Assembly (NCBI RefSeq): GCF_900105555.1
Contig: NZ_FNTZ01000001.1
Span: forward strand, 3,103,501 to 3,167,500
Direction: 5' to 3'
Source of the DNA: Pseudomonas coleopterorum
GTDB taxonomy: Bacteria > Pseudomonadota > Gammaproteobacteria > Pseudomonadales > Pseudomonadaceae
Length of the DNA stretch: 64,000 nucleotides
Shown here: positions 48,326 through 55,877 of the stretch, one piece after another
How positions within the stretch are numbered: the stretch's first letter is position 1
Layout: each line of letters begins with the position of its first letter
Translations under genes and position numbers: made by a program
The notes under the pieces: generated by a model
Told to the model about the DNA's origin: nothing
Databases searched by the model: none
What the model saw: only the letters and a program-made list of their open reading frames with translations

Positions 48326-49171
48326 ATGCAACTCATCGATATTGGCGTCAACCTTACCCATGACAGCTTCGCGCAAAAGCACGAGGCCATTCTGCAGAGG
48401 GCCTACGCCGCTGGCGTCTGTCAGTTGGTGCTCACCGGCACGAGTGTCGAGGGCAGCGAACAGGCCTTGCAGCTGTGTCAGCAGTGGGACGAAGCCGGTG
48501 AGCGCTTGTTCGCCACCGCCGGCATCCACCCGCACAGCGCCAGCGAGTGGAACGGCGACAGTGCCACGCGTTTGCGTGATCTGCTGAGCCAGCCACAGGT
48601 CAAGGCAGTGGGCGAATGCGGTCTGGATTTCAACCGCGACTTCTCGCCGCGACCACAGCAGGAGAAAGTGTTGCAGGAGCACCTGGCGCTGGCTGTCGAG
48701 CTGCAGCTGCCGGTGTTTCTCCACGAACGCGATGCGCCTCAGCGCTTGCTGGACATCCTCAAGGGTTACCGCGATCACCTGCCGGCAGCCGTGGTGCACT
48801 GCTTCACCGGCGAGCGCAAGGCCTTGTTCGATTACCTGGATCTGGACCTGCACATCGGTATCACCGGCTGGATCTGCGATGAGCGTCGCGGCACTCACCT
48901 GCACCCGCTGGTGGGCAGCATTCCCGCCTCGCGGCTGATGCTGGAGAGCGATGCACCGTATCTCTTGCCGCGCACTTTGCGGCCCAAACCCAAGAGTGGC
49001 CGCAACGAACCGGCCTTTCTCACCGAGGTTTTGCGCGAGGTGGCAATGCATCGGAATGAAAGCCTGGCCGATCTGGCGTCGAGTACGACCGCGTGCGCCC
49101 GAGCATTTTTTCGCCTGCCCCAGATCAGCTCGGGCGCGCCCGCTCTCTATGACGCTGATAGCGAAGCTTGA
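48326..49171 (+). CDS. tatD: TatD-family metal-dependent deoxyribonuclease
   Basis: A 281-residue TIM-barrel hydrolase that begins [15 protein letters not shown]. Metal-binding segments include [40 protein letters not shown] and [11 protein letters not shown]. TatD has 3'-5' exonuclease and peroxide-damage repair activity. The length and GVNL start fit TatD better than YcfH or YjjV. Divergent from the MltF-like gene with a possible -10 TATGCT near 48292. Confidence 0.92.
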   Translation: MQLIDIGVNLTHDSFAQKHEAILQRAYAAGVCQLVLTGTSVEGSEQALQLCQQWDEAGERLFATAGIHPHSASEWNGDSATRLRDLLSQPQVKAVGECGLDFNRDFSPRPQQEKVLQEHLALAVELQLPVFLHERDAPQRLLDILKGYRDHLPAAVVHCFTGERKALFDYLDLDLHIGITGWICDERRGTHLHPLVGSIPASRLMLESDAPYLLPRTLRPKPKSGRNEPAFLTEVLREVAMHRNESLADLASSTTACARAFFRLPQISSGAPALYDADSEA

Positions 49172-49195
49172 TTCGCGGCCGATGCGAGCGGTGAC

Positions 49196-49210
49196 TATTA
49201 TCGTTCTCAA
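49196..49210. promoter_or_regulatory. Fur-box-like site
   Basis: TATTATCGTTCTCAA; its complement TTGAGAACGATAATA resembles the Pseudomonas Fur consensus (GAGAAnnATTAT-type). It lies 117 bases before the small membrane protein gene and 25 bases after tatD. Confidence 0.35.
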
Positions 49211-49326
49211 CCGATTCGGATCTGGATCTGGCTTGAACAATCGGCGGTTGGCTGGACTCTACAGCTCATGCTACCCGCCTTGCTGAACCCAGGTCCTGTT
49301 GCACCATGCCTATGGAGCATTGAGCC

Positions 49327-49557
49327 ATGAACGATATGAACGCCCTGAACATCGTCAACGACCCGAACAACGGCATCCGCGTCTCGCGAGCCATCGCCCT
49401 GCCGTTGCTGGCCCTGTCTGCCCTGATGCTGGTCGATGCGGCTGCCTGCTCCAGCATCGCCGAAGCTGCCATCGGCGTGATCGGCCTGGTTGCCGCCTTC
49501 GCGCTGGGTCGCCCGCAGCATGCGCTCAGCCAAACACCGTCACCGTCTGCCGGCTGA
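49327..49557 (+). CDS. Small hypothetical membrane protein
   Basis: A 76-residue frame of unknown function. A polar N-terminus (MNDMNALNIVNDPNNGIRVS) is followed by two hydrophobic stretches, AIALPLLALSALMLVDAAAC and IAEAAIGVIGLVAAFALG, which would make a small two-helix inner-membrane protein. GGAG lies 9 bases upstream. Its last 32 bases overlap the end of the convergent thioesterase gene. Without homology data the gene is plausible but unproven. Confidence 0.5.
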   Translation: MNDMNALNIVNDPNNGIRVSRAIALPLLALSALMLVDAAACSSIAEAAIGVIGLVAAFALGRPQHALSQTPSPSAG

Positions 49558-50320
49558 TCGCCAACAGTTCGCCTTGCGGGTTCCACATGGCTGCGGACGT
49601 GTGGCCGTACCCGTCCCGGGCATGTTCGATCACAGCCTGGTAGCGGCACCAGTCCAGGCTTCCCATGGCGGGCATGGGCTGGATGAATTCGATGGTCCAG
49701 GTCAGACTGCTGCCGGGCGCTGGTTTGCTCAGATAAGGCAGCAGTGCGGGTGGCCAGGCGTCTCCCAGCACCAAGAGCAGTGCTTCGGTGATGGGTTCGT
49801 CGACCTCATGTTCGCGTAACTGCATCCATCCGCCGATCCCGGCGACCGGTGTATTGCTGAACGGCAGCGCACCAATGCCCCATCGCATGTCCAAGTGTCG
49901 AATGTACTCCGGGGTAACGCCCGGCAGATACGGCAGCGGCGTCGACTCGGCCAAGGGTTTCATGGGCGCCACCGGCATTGCGCTGATGTCGATTGCCGAT
50001 TGCCGCGCCAGGCCGAAACTGGCCTGGACCACGGTCATGGTGCGGCCGTGCTGAACTGCACGGGCCAGCACCGAGGTGACGGCACTGCCCTCGCGCAGTA
50101 TTTCCACCCGCAGATCGATGGGCACTTCCAATTCGGCGGGGCCCACGAACGTGATCGCCATCGAACGGACCGGGCGGTCGGGAATGTGCGCCGCCATGGC
50201 TTCGTGCAGCAAAGCAGCCATGAGCCCGCCGTAACAGGCACGGCCCTGGCTCCATTCGTGAGGTACGGTGACACTGTGGGGTGGACGTCGTGCGCTTGCT
50301 AGCAGGTCGCGAAGGTTCAT
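49526..50320 (-). CDS. Thioesterase-family protein (TesB-like double hotdog)
   Basis: A 264-residue acyl-CoA thioesterase-like protein. The N-terminal hotdog has SQGRACYGGLMAALLHEAMA and VRSMAITFVGPAELEVPIDL; the C-terminal half has SLTWTIEFIQPMPAMGSLDW and TSAAMWNPQGELLAISRQT, as in PaaI/TesB-type double-hotdog proteins. It would hydrolyse acyl-CoA esters; chain length is unknown. Confidence 0.85.
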   Translation of the reverse strand: MNLRDLLASARRPPHSVTVPHEWSQGRACYGGLMAALLHEAMAAHIPDRPVRSMAITFVGPAELEVPIDLRVEILREGSAVTSVLARAVQHGRTMTVVQASFGLARQSAIDISAMPVAPMKPLAESTPLPYLPGVTPEYIRHLDMRWGIGALPFSNTPVAGIGGWMQLREHEVDEPITEALLLVLGDAWPPALLPYLSKPAPGSSLTWTIEFIQPMPAMGSLDWCRYQAVIEHARDGYGHTSAAMWNPQGELLAISRQTVTVFG

Positions 50321-50434
50321 GGGCCGGCCTTGAAGGTGAGGGTCGATGGGCTAAATGGTAGCCAGCTCGGCGCCCGACCGCAGGTTTCATATCGGCCAAT
50401 TTACAGTTCTCTCAGCTTTCGTGGCGATACGCCG

Positions 50435-52420
50435 CTAGCGGGGCCCTGGGCCAGGCGCGTTCGCCAGTTTTCGGCGCAAGATCGTCAACGCAGCACGCAA
50501 TTGCTCGCGGGAAACCGGTCGACCGGCGTAGTGCTGGGCCATGAAGGCATAGGCGAAGGCCAGGATGGCTTCGCTCTGCCTGGGCAAACGAGCCGCTGCG
50601 CGCTCGGCGAATGCCATGGCCCCCTCACCGGTATGCCGCACGAGGCCACGCCGACGCAACAGACGCTCGAAGGCGAGGAATTCCTTGAGCTGGGGATCGG
50701 CCCGACGCTGCCACGGTTTGAGCAGCCAGACACTGGCCAGCACCATGAACAACAATCCACCGACCGGCAGCGCCCAGCGTTGCAGACCCTGGAACCAGCG
50801 CGCGAGAAATTCGATCTGGCGCTCGCCCTGGTACTCCAACACCCAGCGCTGCCAGCCGTAGTTGAGATTGTCCCACTGCAGGCGCAGGTCGTTGAGCCAC
50901 GTCAGATGCGGGTAGCGCAAGGGCGAGAACGGTGAGCCGGCGAGAAATTCCTCATCTGCCGAGAGCGCCTGCTGCAAGCCCTGTTCGACCCGCGCGGGTG
51001 CCACTGCGGCAGTGGGATCGGCCCGTTGCCAGCCGATGCCTGACTGCCAGTACTCGACCCAGGCATGGGCTTCGTATTGACGCACGGTCAGGTAGTTGCC
51101 TGCCGGGTTGACCTCGCCGCCCTGATAGCCGGCCACCACCCGCGCGGGCACCCCGGCCACGCGCAGCGCGTAGACCATGGCGCCGGCGTAGTGGGCGCAG
51201 AAGCCCCGGCGGCTGTCGAAGAGGAATTCGTCGATGCTGTCGCGGCCCAGCACCGGAGGGTTGAGCGTGTAGTGGAAGGGCAGCTCGCGAAACTGTCGGA
51301 GCATTTCGTTGACCAGTGCCGGTGCCGTGCTGAAACGGGCGTGCAGGTCTTGCGCCCACTGGCGCGTGCGCGGGTCGCCCTGCGCCGGCAATTGCAGCGC
51401 CGTGCGCAATGCGGGAGGTGCCAGCTGGGGTTCGCGGATCACCTGCGGCCAGGAAGTGACCGCGTACATCAACGGCTGGTCGACCGGGCGACGACGCTGC
51501 AGGCGTCCGTCGCTGAGCTGGCGCACGCCGGGCAAAGCGGTGCGCGCGACGTCCAGGGCGAACAGCCAGGGCTTGCCGCTGGACTGCTGAATGATTTGAT
51601 AGGTCAACGAAGGCCCGGTCGGTTGCCACTGTGCTGCCAATTGGGTCTGGATCCAGGGGGACTGGCTCCAAGTGCGGCCGTCGTACACATCCAGGCTCAA
51701 CGCGCGCCAATACAGGTCGCGCTTGGGCGGTATGGCGCCATCGAAGCTGGCACGAAAGGCCACTTCTCCGGATTGACTGAGGCTGGCCACGTCGGCCGCG
51801 CTCATGCTTTCCGACAAGCCGGTCACGCCCTGCCCCGGCGCGGGCAGCGGCAGCGACCAGAGCGGTTCCAGGCGCGGAAAGAACACGAACAGCAGCAGCA
51901 TCAGCGGCAACGCCTGCAACATCAGGCTACCGGCCAGTTTCAGCGTGGCCATCGGGCGTGCGATGAGTGAGGTCTGCTGCAATCCGATCAAGGCGGCGAG
52001 CAAAGCCAGCAGTGGCAGGACGCTGTACAGCGCCCAGCCCAGGCTGGCATCGAACAGGTAGGCCACCGCCAGGCAGAACAGGCCGAGAAAGATCAACACG
52101 CGGGCATCGCGGGCGGTTTGCATCTCCAGAAGCTTGAGCAGGAACGCGGCCACCAGCAGCGCGGCGGTGGCCTCCAGGCCCACCCAGGTGCCGCTGGGCA
52201 GATACACCCCGGCGGCCACCGCAAGCATCAGCGCGACCTTGATCAGCCGTCCCGGATAGCGCGCACGCATGCGAAACACCTGCACGCGCCACAGCGTGCA
52301 GCCCAACCACAACCCCAGCAGCCACAACGGCACGTGCCACCACAGCGGCACCAGTACCAGCGACTGCGCCAGGAGCAGCCAGGTCAGGCTGACGCGCGGA
52401 ATCGCGGCGGGCGTGCTCAT
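50435..52420 (-). CDS. tgpA: TgpA-type membrane transglutaminase-like protein
   Basis: A 661-residue inner-membrane protein. About five N-terminal helices (residues 12-190) are followed by a periplasmic domain with a transglutaminase core whose triad is visible: Cys408 (RRGFCAHYAG), His452 (YEAHAWVEYW) and Asp468 (RADPTAAV), then one helix near residue 550 and a cytoplasmic tail. In P. aeruginosa TgpA is essential for growth. It is last in the MoxR-DUF58-TgpA operon, with a 4-base overlap to the DUF58 gene. Confidence 0.92.
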   Translation of the reverse strand: MSTPAAIPRVSLTWLLLAQSLVLVPLWWHVPLWLLGLWLGCTLWRVQVFRMRARYPGRLIKVALMLAVAAGVYLPSGTWVGLEATAALLVAAFLLKLLEMQTARDARVLIFLGLFCLAVAYLFDASLGWALYSVLPLLALLAALIGLQQTSLIARPMATLKLAGSLMLQALPLMLLLFVFFPRLEPLWSLPLPAPGQGVTGLSESMSAADVASLSQSGEVAFRASFDGAIPPKRDLYWRALSLDVYDGRTWSQSPWIQTQLAAQWQPTGPSLTYQIIQQSSGKPWLFALDVARTALPGVRQLSDGRLQRRRPVDQPLMYAVTSWPQVIREPQLAPPALRTALQLPAQGDPRTRQWAQDLHARFSTAPALVNEMLRQFRELPFHYTLNPPVLGRDSIDEFLFDSRRGFCAHYAGAMVYALRVAGVPARVVAGYQGGEVNPAGNYLTVRQYEAHAWVEYWQSGIGWQRADPTAAVAPARVEQGLQQALSADEEFLAGSPFSPLRYPHLTWLNDLRLQWDNLNYGWQRWVLEYQGERQIEFLARWFQGLQRWALPVGGLLFMVLASVWLLKPWQRRADPQLKEFLAFERLLRRRGLVRHTGEGAMAFAERAAARLPRQSEAILAFAYAFMAQHYAGRPVSREQLRAALTILRRKLANAPGPGPR

Positions 52421-53373
52421 GGCTGTTCTCCGAAAAGTGCCAAGGCACGCAGACAGGCTTCGCGGTGTGCGTCGCCGCTGTCGGTGTCCAGCCGATTGCC
52501 GGGCAACTGCAGGGCGAAAGGCCGCTGCTCGCGGGACAGGGCCAATACCCAATAGCACAGGCGCGAGAGGCGCTGTTCGACATCGCCGCCAAGCGCGACG
52601 AAGTCCAGGCACAGTTCCTGGCCGCGCAGGTCGGCGAAGTCCTTGACCAGCAGCCCTTCGCCGCGTGAATAGGCCTTCCAATGCATGCGCCGCCACGAAT
52701 CGCCCGGCTGGTATTGCTTGAGGCCCTGAAAATCGTCCACGCCTTGGCCGTGCAGGCGTTGCGCCTGGTCTTCGATATCCGCCGACTCGCTGTGCAAGGT
52801 CGGCACTTCGCCCTGCAACGGTTGCGGATAGACCAGCACTCGCTGGCCCAGGTCGACCCAGGTCCAGGCAGTGAGCACGCCGAGGGGAAAGCTGGTCTCC
52901 ACGCGCATGCGCGGTGCTGGAAGCCAGCCGCGGCGCTCGGTCGGCAAGCTCAGTTCCAGCGCCTGCACGTGATCGGGGGCGACATCGCTGCGTTGCAGTT
53001 GCTGCGCGTTCCAACCCACGCCGATGGCCTGGTGCTCCTTGCCGCCGCTTTCCAGACGCAGGCCGAAGCGCGCTTGCTCGCCGACGAACACCGAGCTGGC
53101 GCCGTTGCCGCTGACCAACAGGCCGCTGAGGTTGCGGTAGGTGTGCAGAATCGCGACGACGAACACAGAGCCCAGCAGGAATACCAAGGCATAGGCCAGG
53201 CTGTTCTGGTAGTTGATGGCGGCGAGGAAGATCAACAGCAGCACGACGATGAAACCGGTACCGCTGCGGCTGGGAACGATGAAGATTCTGCGCTGGTCCA
53301 GCTCGATGCGCGGCGCCGCCGGCAAGCGGCGCGCCTGCCAGCGCCGCCAGCGCTCGCCGAGCAGTCGCCTCAC
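52417..53373 (-). CDS. DUF58 domain protein
   Basis: A 318-residue protein with two N-terminal membrane helices (GTGFIVVLLLIFLAAINYQN, AYALVFLLGSVFVVAILHTY) and a C-terminal DUF58/VWA-like domain (GVDDFQGLKQYQPGDSWRRM, then HWKAYSRGEGL). The start is GTG 53373, which overlaps the stop of the MoxR gene (GTGA). Such proteins partner MoxR ATPases in assembly or regulation of membrane complexes; the precise role is not established. Confidence 0.88.
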   Translation of the reverse strand: MRRLLGERWRRWQARRLPAAPRIELDQRRIFIVPSRSGTGFIVVLLLIFLAAINYQNSLAYALVFLLGSVFVVAILHTYRNLSGLLVSGNGASSVFVGEQARFGLRLESGGKEHQAIGVGWNAQQLQRSDVAPDHVQALELSLPTERRGWLPAPRMRVETSFPLGVLTAWTWVDLGQRVLVYPQPLQGEVPTLHSESADIEDQAQRLHGQGVDDFQGLKQYQPGDSWRRMHWKAYSRGEGLLVKDFADLRGQELCLDFVALGGDVEQRLSRLCYWVLALSREQRPFALQLPGNRLDTDSGDAHREACLRALALFGEQP

Positions 53374-54287
53374 AGCGCAGGCACCTCCCGCAGCAGCCAC
53401 TGCACCAGCGCGCCGCCGCCCTGACCGGTAGGGTCGGCTCGTTCGCGCAGGCGGTGGCTGACGACTGAGGGCAGTACCGCTTGCACGTCTTCGGGAATCA
53501 CGTAGTCGCGATCGAGCAGCAAGGCCCACGCCTTGGCAGCGGCAAGCAGCGCCAGGCTACCCCGTGGCGACAATCCATAGGCGAACTGCGGCTGGGTGCG
53601 GGTGGCTTCCACCAGGCGCAGTACGTAATCCACCAACGCGTCGCTGGCCCGCACTGCACGGGCCTGGGCTTGCAACGCGGACAGCTGCGCGTGGTCGAGT
53701 ACGGCGCTCATGCGCGGCAGCAGATCGCGTCGCGACTCGCCCATCAGCAAGGCCTTTTCGGCGGCCTTGGCCGGGTAGCCGAGTGACAGGCGCATGAGAA
53801 AACGGTCCAGTTGCGACTCGGGCAGCGCGAAGGTACCGCCCTGGGTAGTGGGGTTCTGCGTGGCGATCACGAAAAACGGTTGGGGCAATGGACGGGTGGC
53901 GCCCTCGATGGTGACCTGGCCCTCCTCCATGGCTTCGAGCAGGGCACTCTGGCTCTTGGGCGTTGCGCGGTTGATTTCGTCCGCCAGCACCAGTTCGGCG
54001 AAGATCGGTCCGGGGTGGAATACGAAACGACCGCTGTCCTTGTCGAACACCGACGTGCCGAGGATATCGCTGGGCAGCAGGTCGGAGGTGAACTGGATAC
54101 GTTGGAAGCTCAGGCCCAGCACCTTGGCCAGGGTATGACTCAAGGTGGTCTTGCCCATGCCGGGCAAGTCCTCGATGAGCAGGTGGCCATCGGCGATCAG
54201 GCAGGTCAACGCCAGGCGAACCTGGGTTTCCTTGCCCAGCAGGACTTCATTGACGGCTTGCAGGCATTCATCCAATCGGCTGCGCAT
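53370..54287 (-). CDS. MoxR-type AAA+ ATPase
   Basis: A 305-residue AAA+ protein: Walker A EDLPGMGKTTLS, Walker B ELVLADEINRATPKSQSALL, sensor 1 IATQNPTTQGG, and an arginine region DRFLMRLSLGYPAK. Start ATG 54287 follows GGAG by 8 bases; a GTG 9 bases upstream is less likely. It heads the operon with the DUF58 and TgpA genes and probably acts as chaperone for them or their targets. Confidence 0.92.
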   Translation of the reverse strand: MRSRLDECLQAVNEVLLGKETQVRLALTCLIADGHLLIEDLPGMGKTTLSHTLAKVLGLSFQRIQFTSDLLPSDILGTSVFDKDSGRFVFHPGPIFAELVLADEINRATPKSQSALLEAMEEGQVTIEGATRPLPQPFFVIATQNPTTQGGTFALPESQLDRFLMRLSLGYPAKAAEKALLMGESRRDLLPRMSAVLDHAQLSALQAQARAVRASDALVDYVLRLVEATRTQPQFAYGLSPRGSLALLAAAKAWALLLDRDYVIPEDVQAVLPSVVSHRLRERADPTGQGGGALVQWLLREVPAL

Positions 54288-54367
54288 GGCAGACACTCCT
54301 TGTCGATACTACGTCTGCTGGCCGTCTGCCGGCCCGCTGTCAGGCGGCTCTGGGCGACCGAAGTGCT

Positions 54368-54646
54368 TCAGCGTCCGGCACGCGACTCGCGGATATAGAA
54401 CCGCGCTTTTTCGGCCTTGTTGGTGCAGCCCTCGAAGGCTTCGAACTGCTGCTGGGTCTTGGCCCCGGTGAGCAGCGAAAGCGCCTTGGAATAGCTCACG
54501 GTGCCGGCCAGGCCTTCGGCCTTGGCCAGGTCGAGCTCGTGCCAGGCACCATCGAGCTGCGTGGCGCAGCTGTCGCGGTAGGCGGTCTTGCCGGCACAAC
54601 CGCTCAAGGCCAGTGCCACCAGCGGCACACAGATCCAGGCTTTCAT
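54368..54646 (-). CDS. Small conserved lipoprotein
   Basis: A 92-residue exported protein with lipobox LALSGC (Cys 17 region, in MKAWICVPLVALALSGCAGK) and further cysteines in RDSCATQ and FEGCTNK that could form a disulfide. The family has no known function to me. ATG 54646 is preferred over an in-frame start 18 codons upstream. It lies 80 bases ahead of the MoxR operon on the same strand, so it might be co-transcribed. Confidence 0.75.
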   Translation of the reverse strand: MKAWICVPLVALALSGCAGKTAYRDSCATQLDGAWHELDLAKAEGLAGTVSYSKALSLLTGAKTQQQFEAFEGCTNKAEKARFYIRESRAGR

Positions 54647-54754
54647 CGATGACACCTCGGGAAAAACGTCAGGGTAATGCTGGGTCAGACGATGTGCCAT
54701 CTAAAAAGTGCCGTTGTGTGGGTCCGTAGTGTGGCCTCCAGTGATGCGCGCTCA

Positions 54755-55146
54755 TGTGGGAGCGGGTTCCTGTGGGAGCGGGTTCTACCCGCGAAGGCGT
54801 CGGCACTGGCACCGCTGGATTCGAGTGTAAATCCGGGATTGATGGTGTGGGGGCTGGCGTCTTCGCGGGTAGAACCCGCTCCCACAGGGGGACGGGGTGG
54901 GTGCTGCCGGATTGGTGGTGTGGGAGCTGGCGTCTTCGCGGGTTGAACCCGCCCCCACAGGGGGACGGCGTGGGTGCCGCGGGATTGGTGGTGTGGGGGC
55001 TGGCGTCTTCGCGGGTAGAACCCGCTCCCACAGGGGGGCGGCTTGCGTGCTGCGGGATTGGTGGTGTGGGGGCTGGCGTCTTCGCGGGTAGAACCCGCTC
55101 CCACAGGGATAGCGACCACAGGGGATAGCGACCACAGGGGGATAGG
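54755..55146. repeat. Tandem REP array with 73-bp period
   Basis: Four units begin at 54836, 54909, 54982 and 55055, spaced exactly 73 bases. Each holds a hairpin pair CTTCGCGGGTAGAACCCGCTCCCACAGGG, here in short form: TTCGCGGGTAGAACCCGC. An inverted REP (GTGGGAGCGGGTTCTACCCG) precedes them at about 54770, and two 16-base copies of GATAGCGACCACAGGG follow at 55108 and 55124. It fills the 521-base gap between the lipoprotein gene and kdpE; I see no gene in it. Confidence 0.9.
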
Positions 55147-55167
55147 TGTGGGCTGGGGAGCGGCGCG

Positions 55168-55875
55168 TCAGTCGGGGCTTGCCAGGCGGTAGCCGACACC
55201 GGGTTCGGTGATGAGGAAGCGCGGGGCGGCGGGGTCGTCGCCGAGTTTGTGGCGCAGGTGGCCGACGACGATGCGCAGGTAGTGACTGTCGTCGAGGTGA
55301 GTCGGGCCCCAGATGTCCTTGAGCAATTGCTGCTGGGTGATGACTCGCCCCGGGTAGCGCGCCAGCTGTGCGAGCACGGCGTACTCCTTGCGGGTCAGCG
55401 CCACCTCGGCGCCGCCGAGGGTGACCCGGCGCGATGCCAGGTCGACCTGCAGCGGGCCCAGTTGCAAGGCCGCTTCGTGGACCGGGCTGCCGCTGGCCTG
55501 GCGCAACAGCGCACGCACCCTGGCGAGGAATTCCTGGATGCCGAAGGGCTTGGTCACGTAGTCGTTGGCGCCGCTGTCCAGGGCCTGGACCTTCTGTGCC
55601 TCGCTGGCGCGCACCGAGAGCACCAGCACCGGCACCGCGCTCCACTGGCGCAACTGCTCCAGCACCTGCTGGCCGTCCATGTCCGGCAGGCCCAGGTCCA
55701 GCACGATCAGGTCCGGACGCAGCAGCGCGGCCTGGCTCAGGCCCTCGGCGCCGGTGCCCGCTTCGATCACCTTGTAGCCCTGGGAGGCCAGGCTGATGCG
55801 CAGGAATTTGCGGATCTGCGGTTCGTCGTCGATGACCAGCAAGGTGCTGGCCAGAGGAGAATGGGTAAGGCTCAT
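55168..55875 (-). CDS. kdpE: KDP operon response regulator
   Basis: An OmpR-type regulator of 235 residues: receiver with the phospho-acceptor Asp in LIVLDLGLPDMDG, then a winged helix (RRVTLGGAEVALTRKEYAVL; GPTHLDDSHYLRIVVGHLRH). It activates kdpFABC when potassium is limiting. ATG 55875 lies 2 bases after the kdpD stop; an in-frame extension of 20 codons upstream only shadows kdpD. Confidence 0.95.
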   Translation of the reverse strand: MSLTHSPLASTLLVIDDEPQIRKFLRISLASQGYKVIEAGTGAEGLSQAALLRPDLIVLDLGLPDMDGQQVLEQLRQWSAVPVLVLSVRASEAQKVQALDSGANDYVTKPFGIQEFLARVRALLRQASGSPVHEAALQLGPLQVDLASRRVTLGGAEVALTRKEYAVLAQLARYPGRVITQQQLLKDIWGPTHLDDSHYLRIVVGHLRHKLGDDPAAPRFLITEPGVGYRLASPD

Positions 55876-55877
55876 GC

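Noticed and set aside
54836..55107. Regular repeats that might be a CRISPR array
   Set aside because: The whole 73-base unit repeats, with no unique spacers, and each unit contains a REP hairpin. There are no cas genes.
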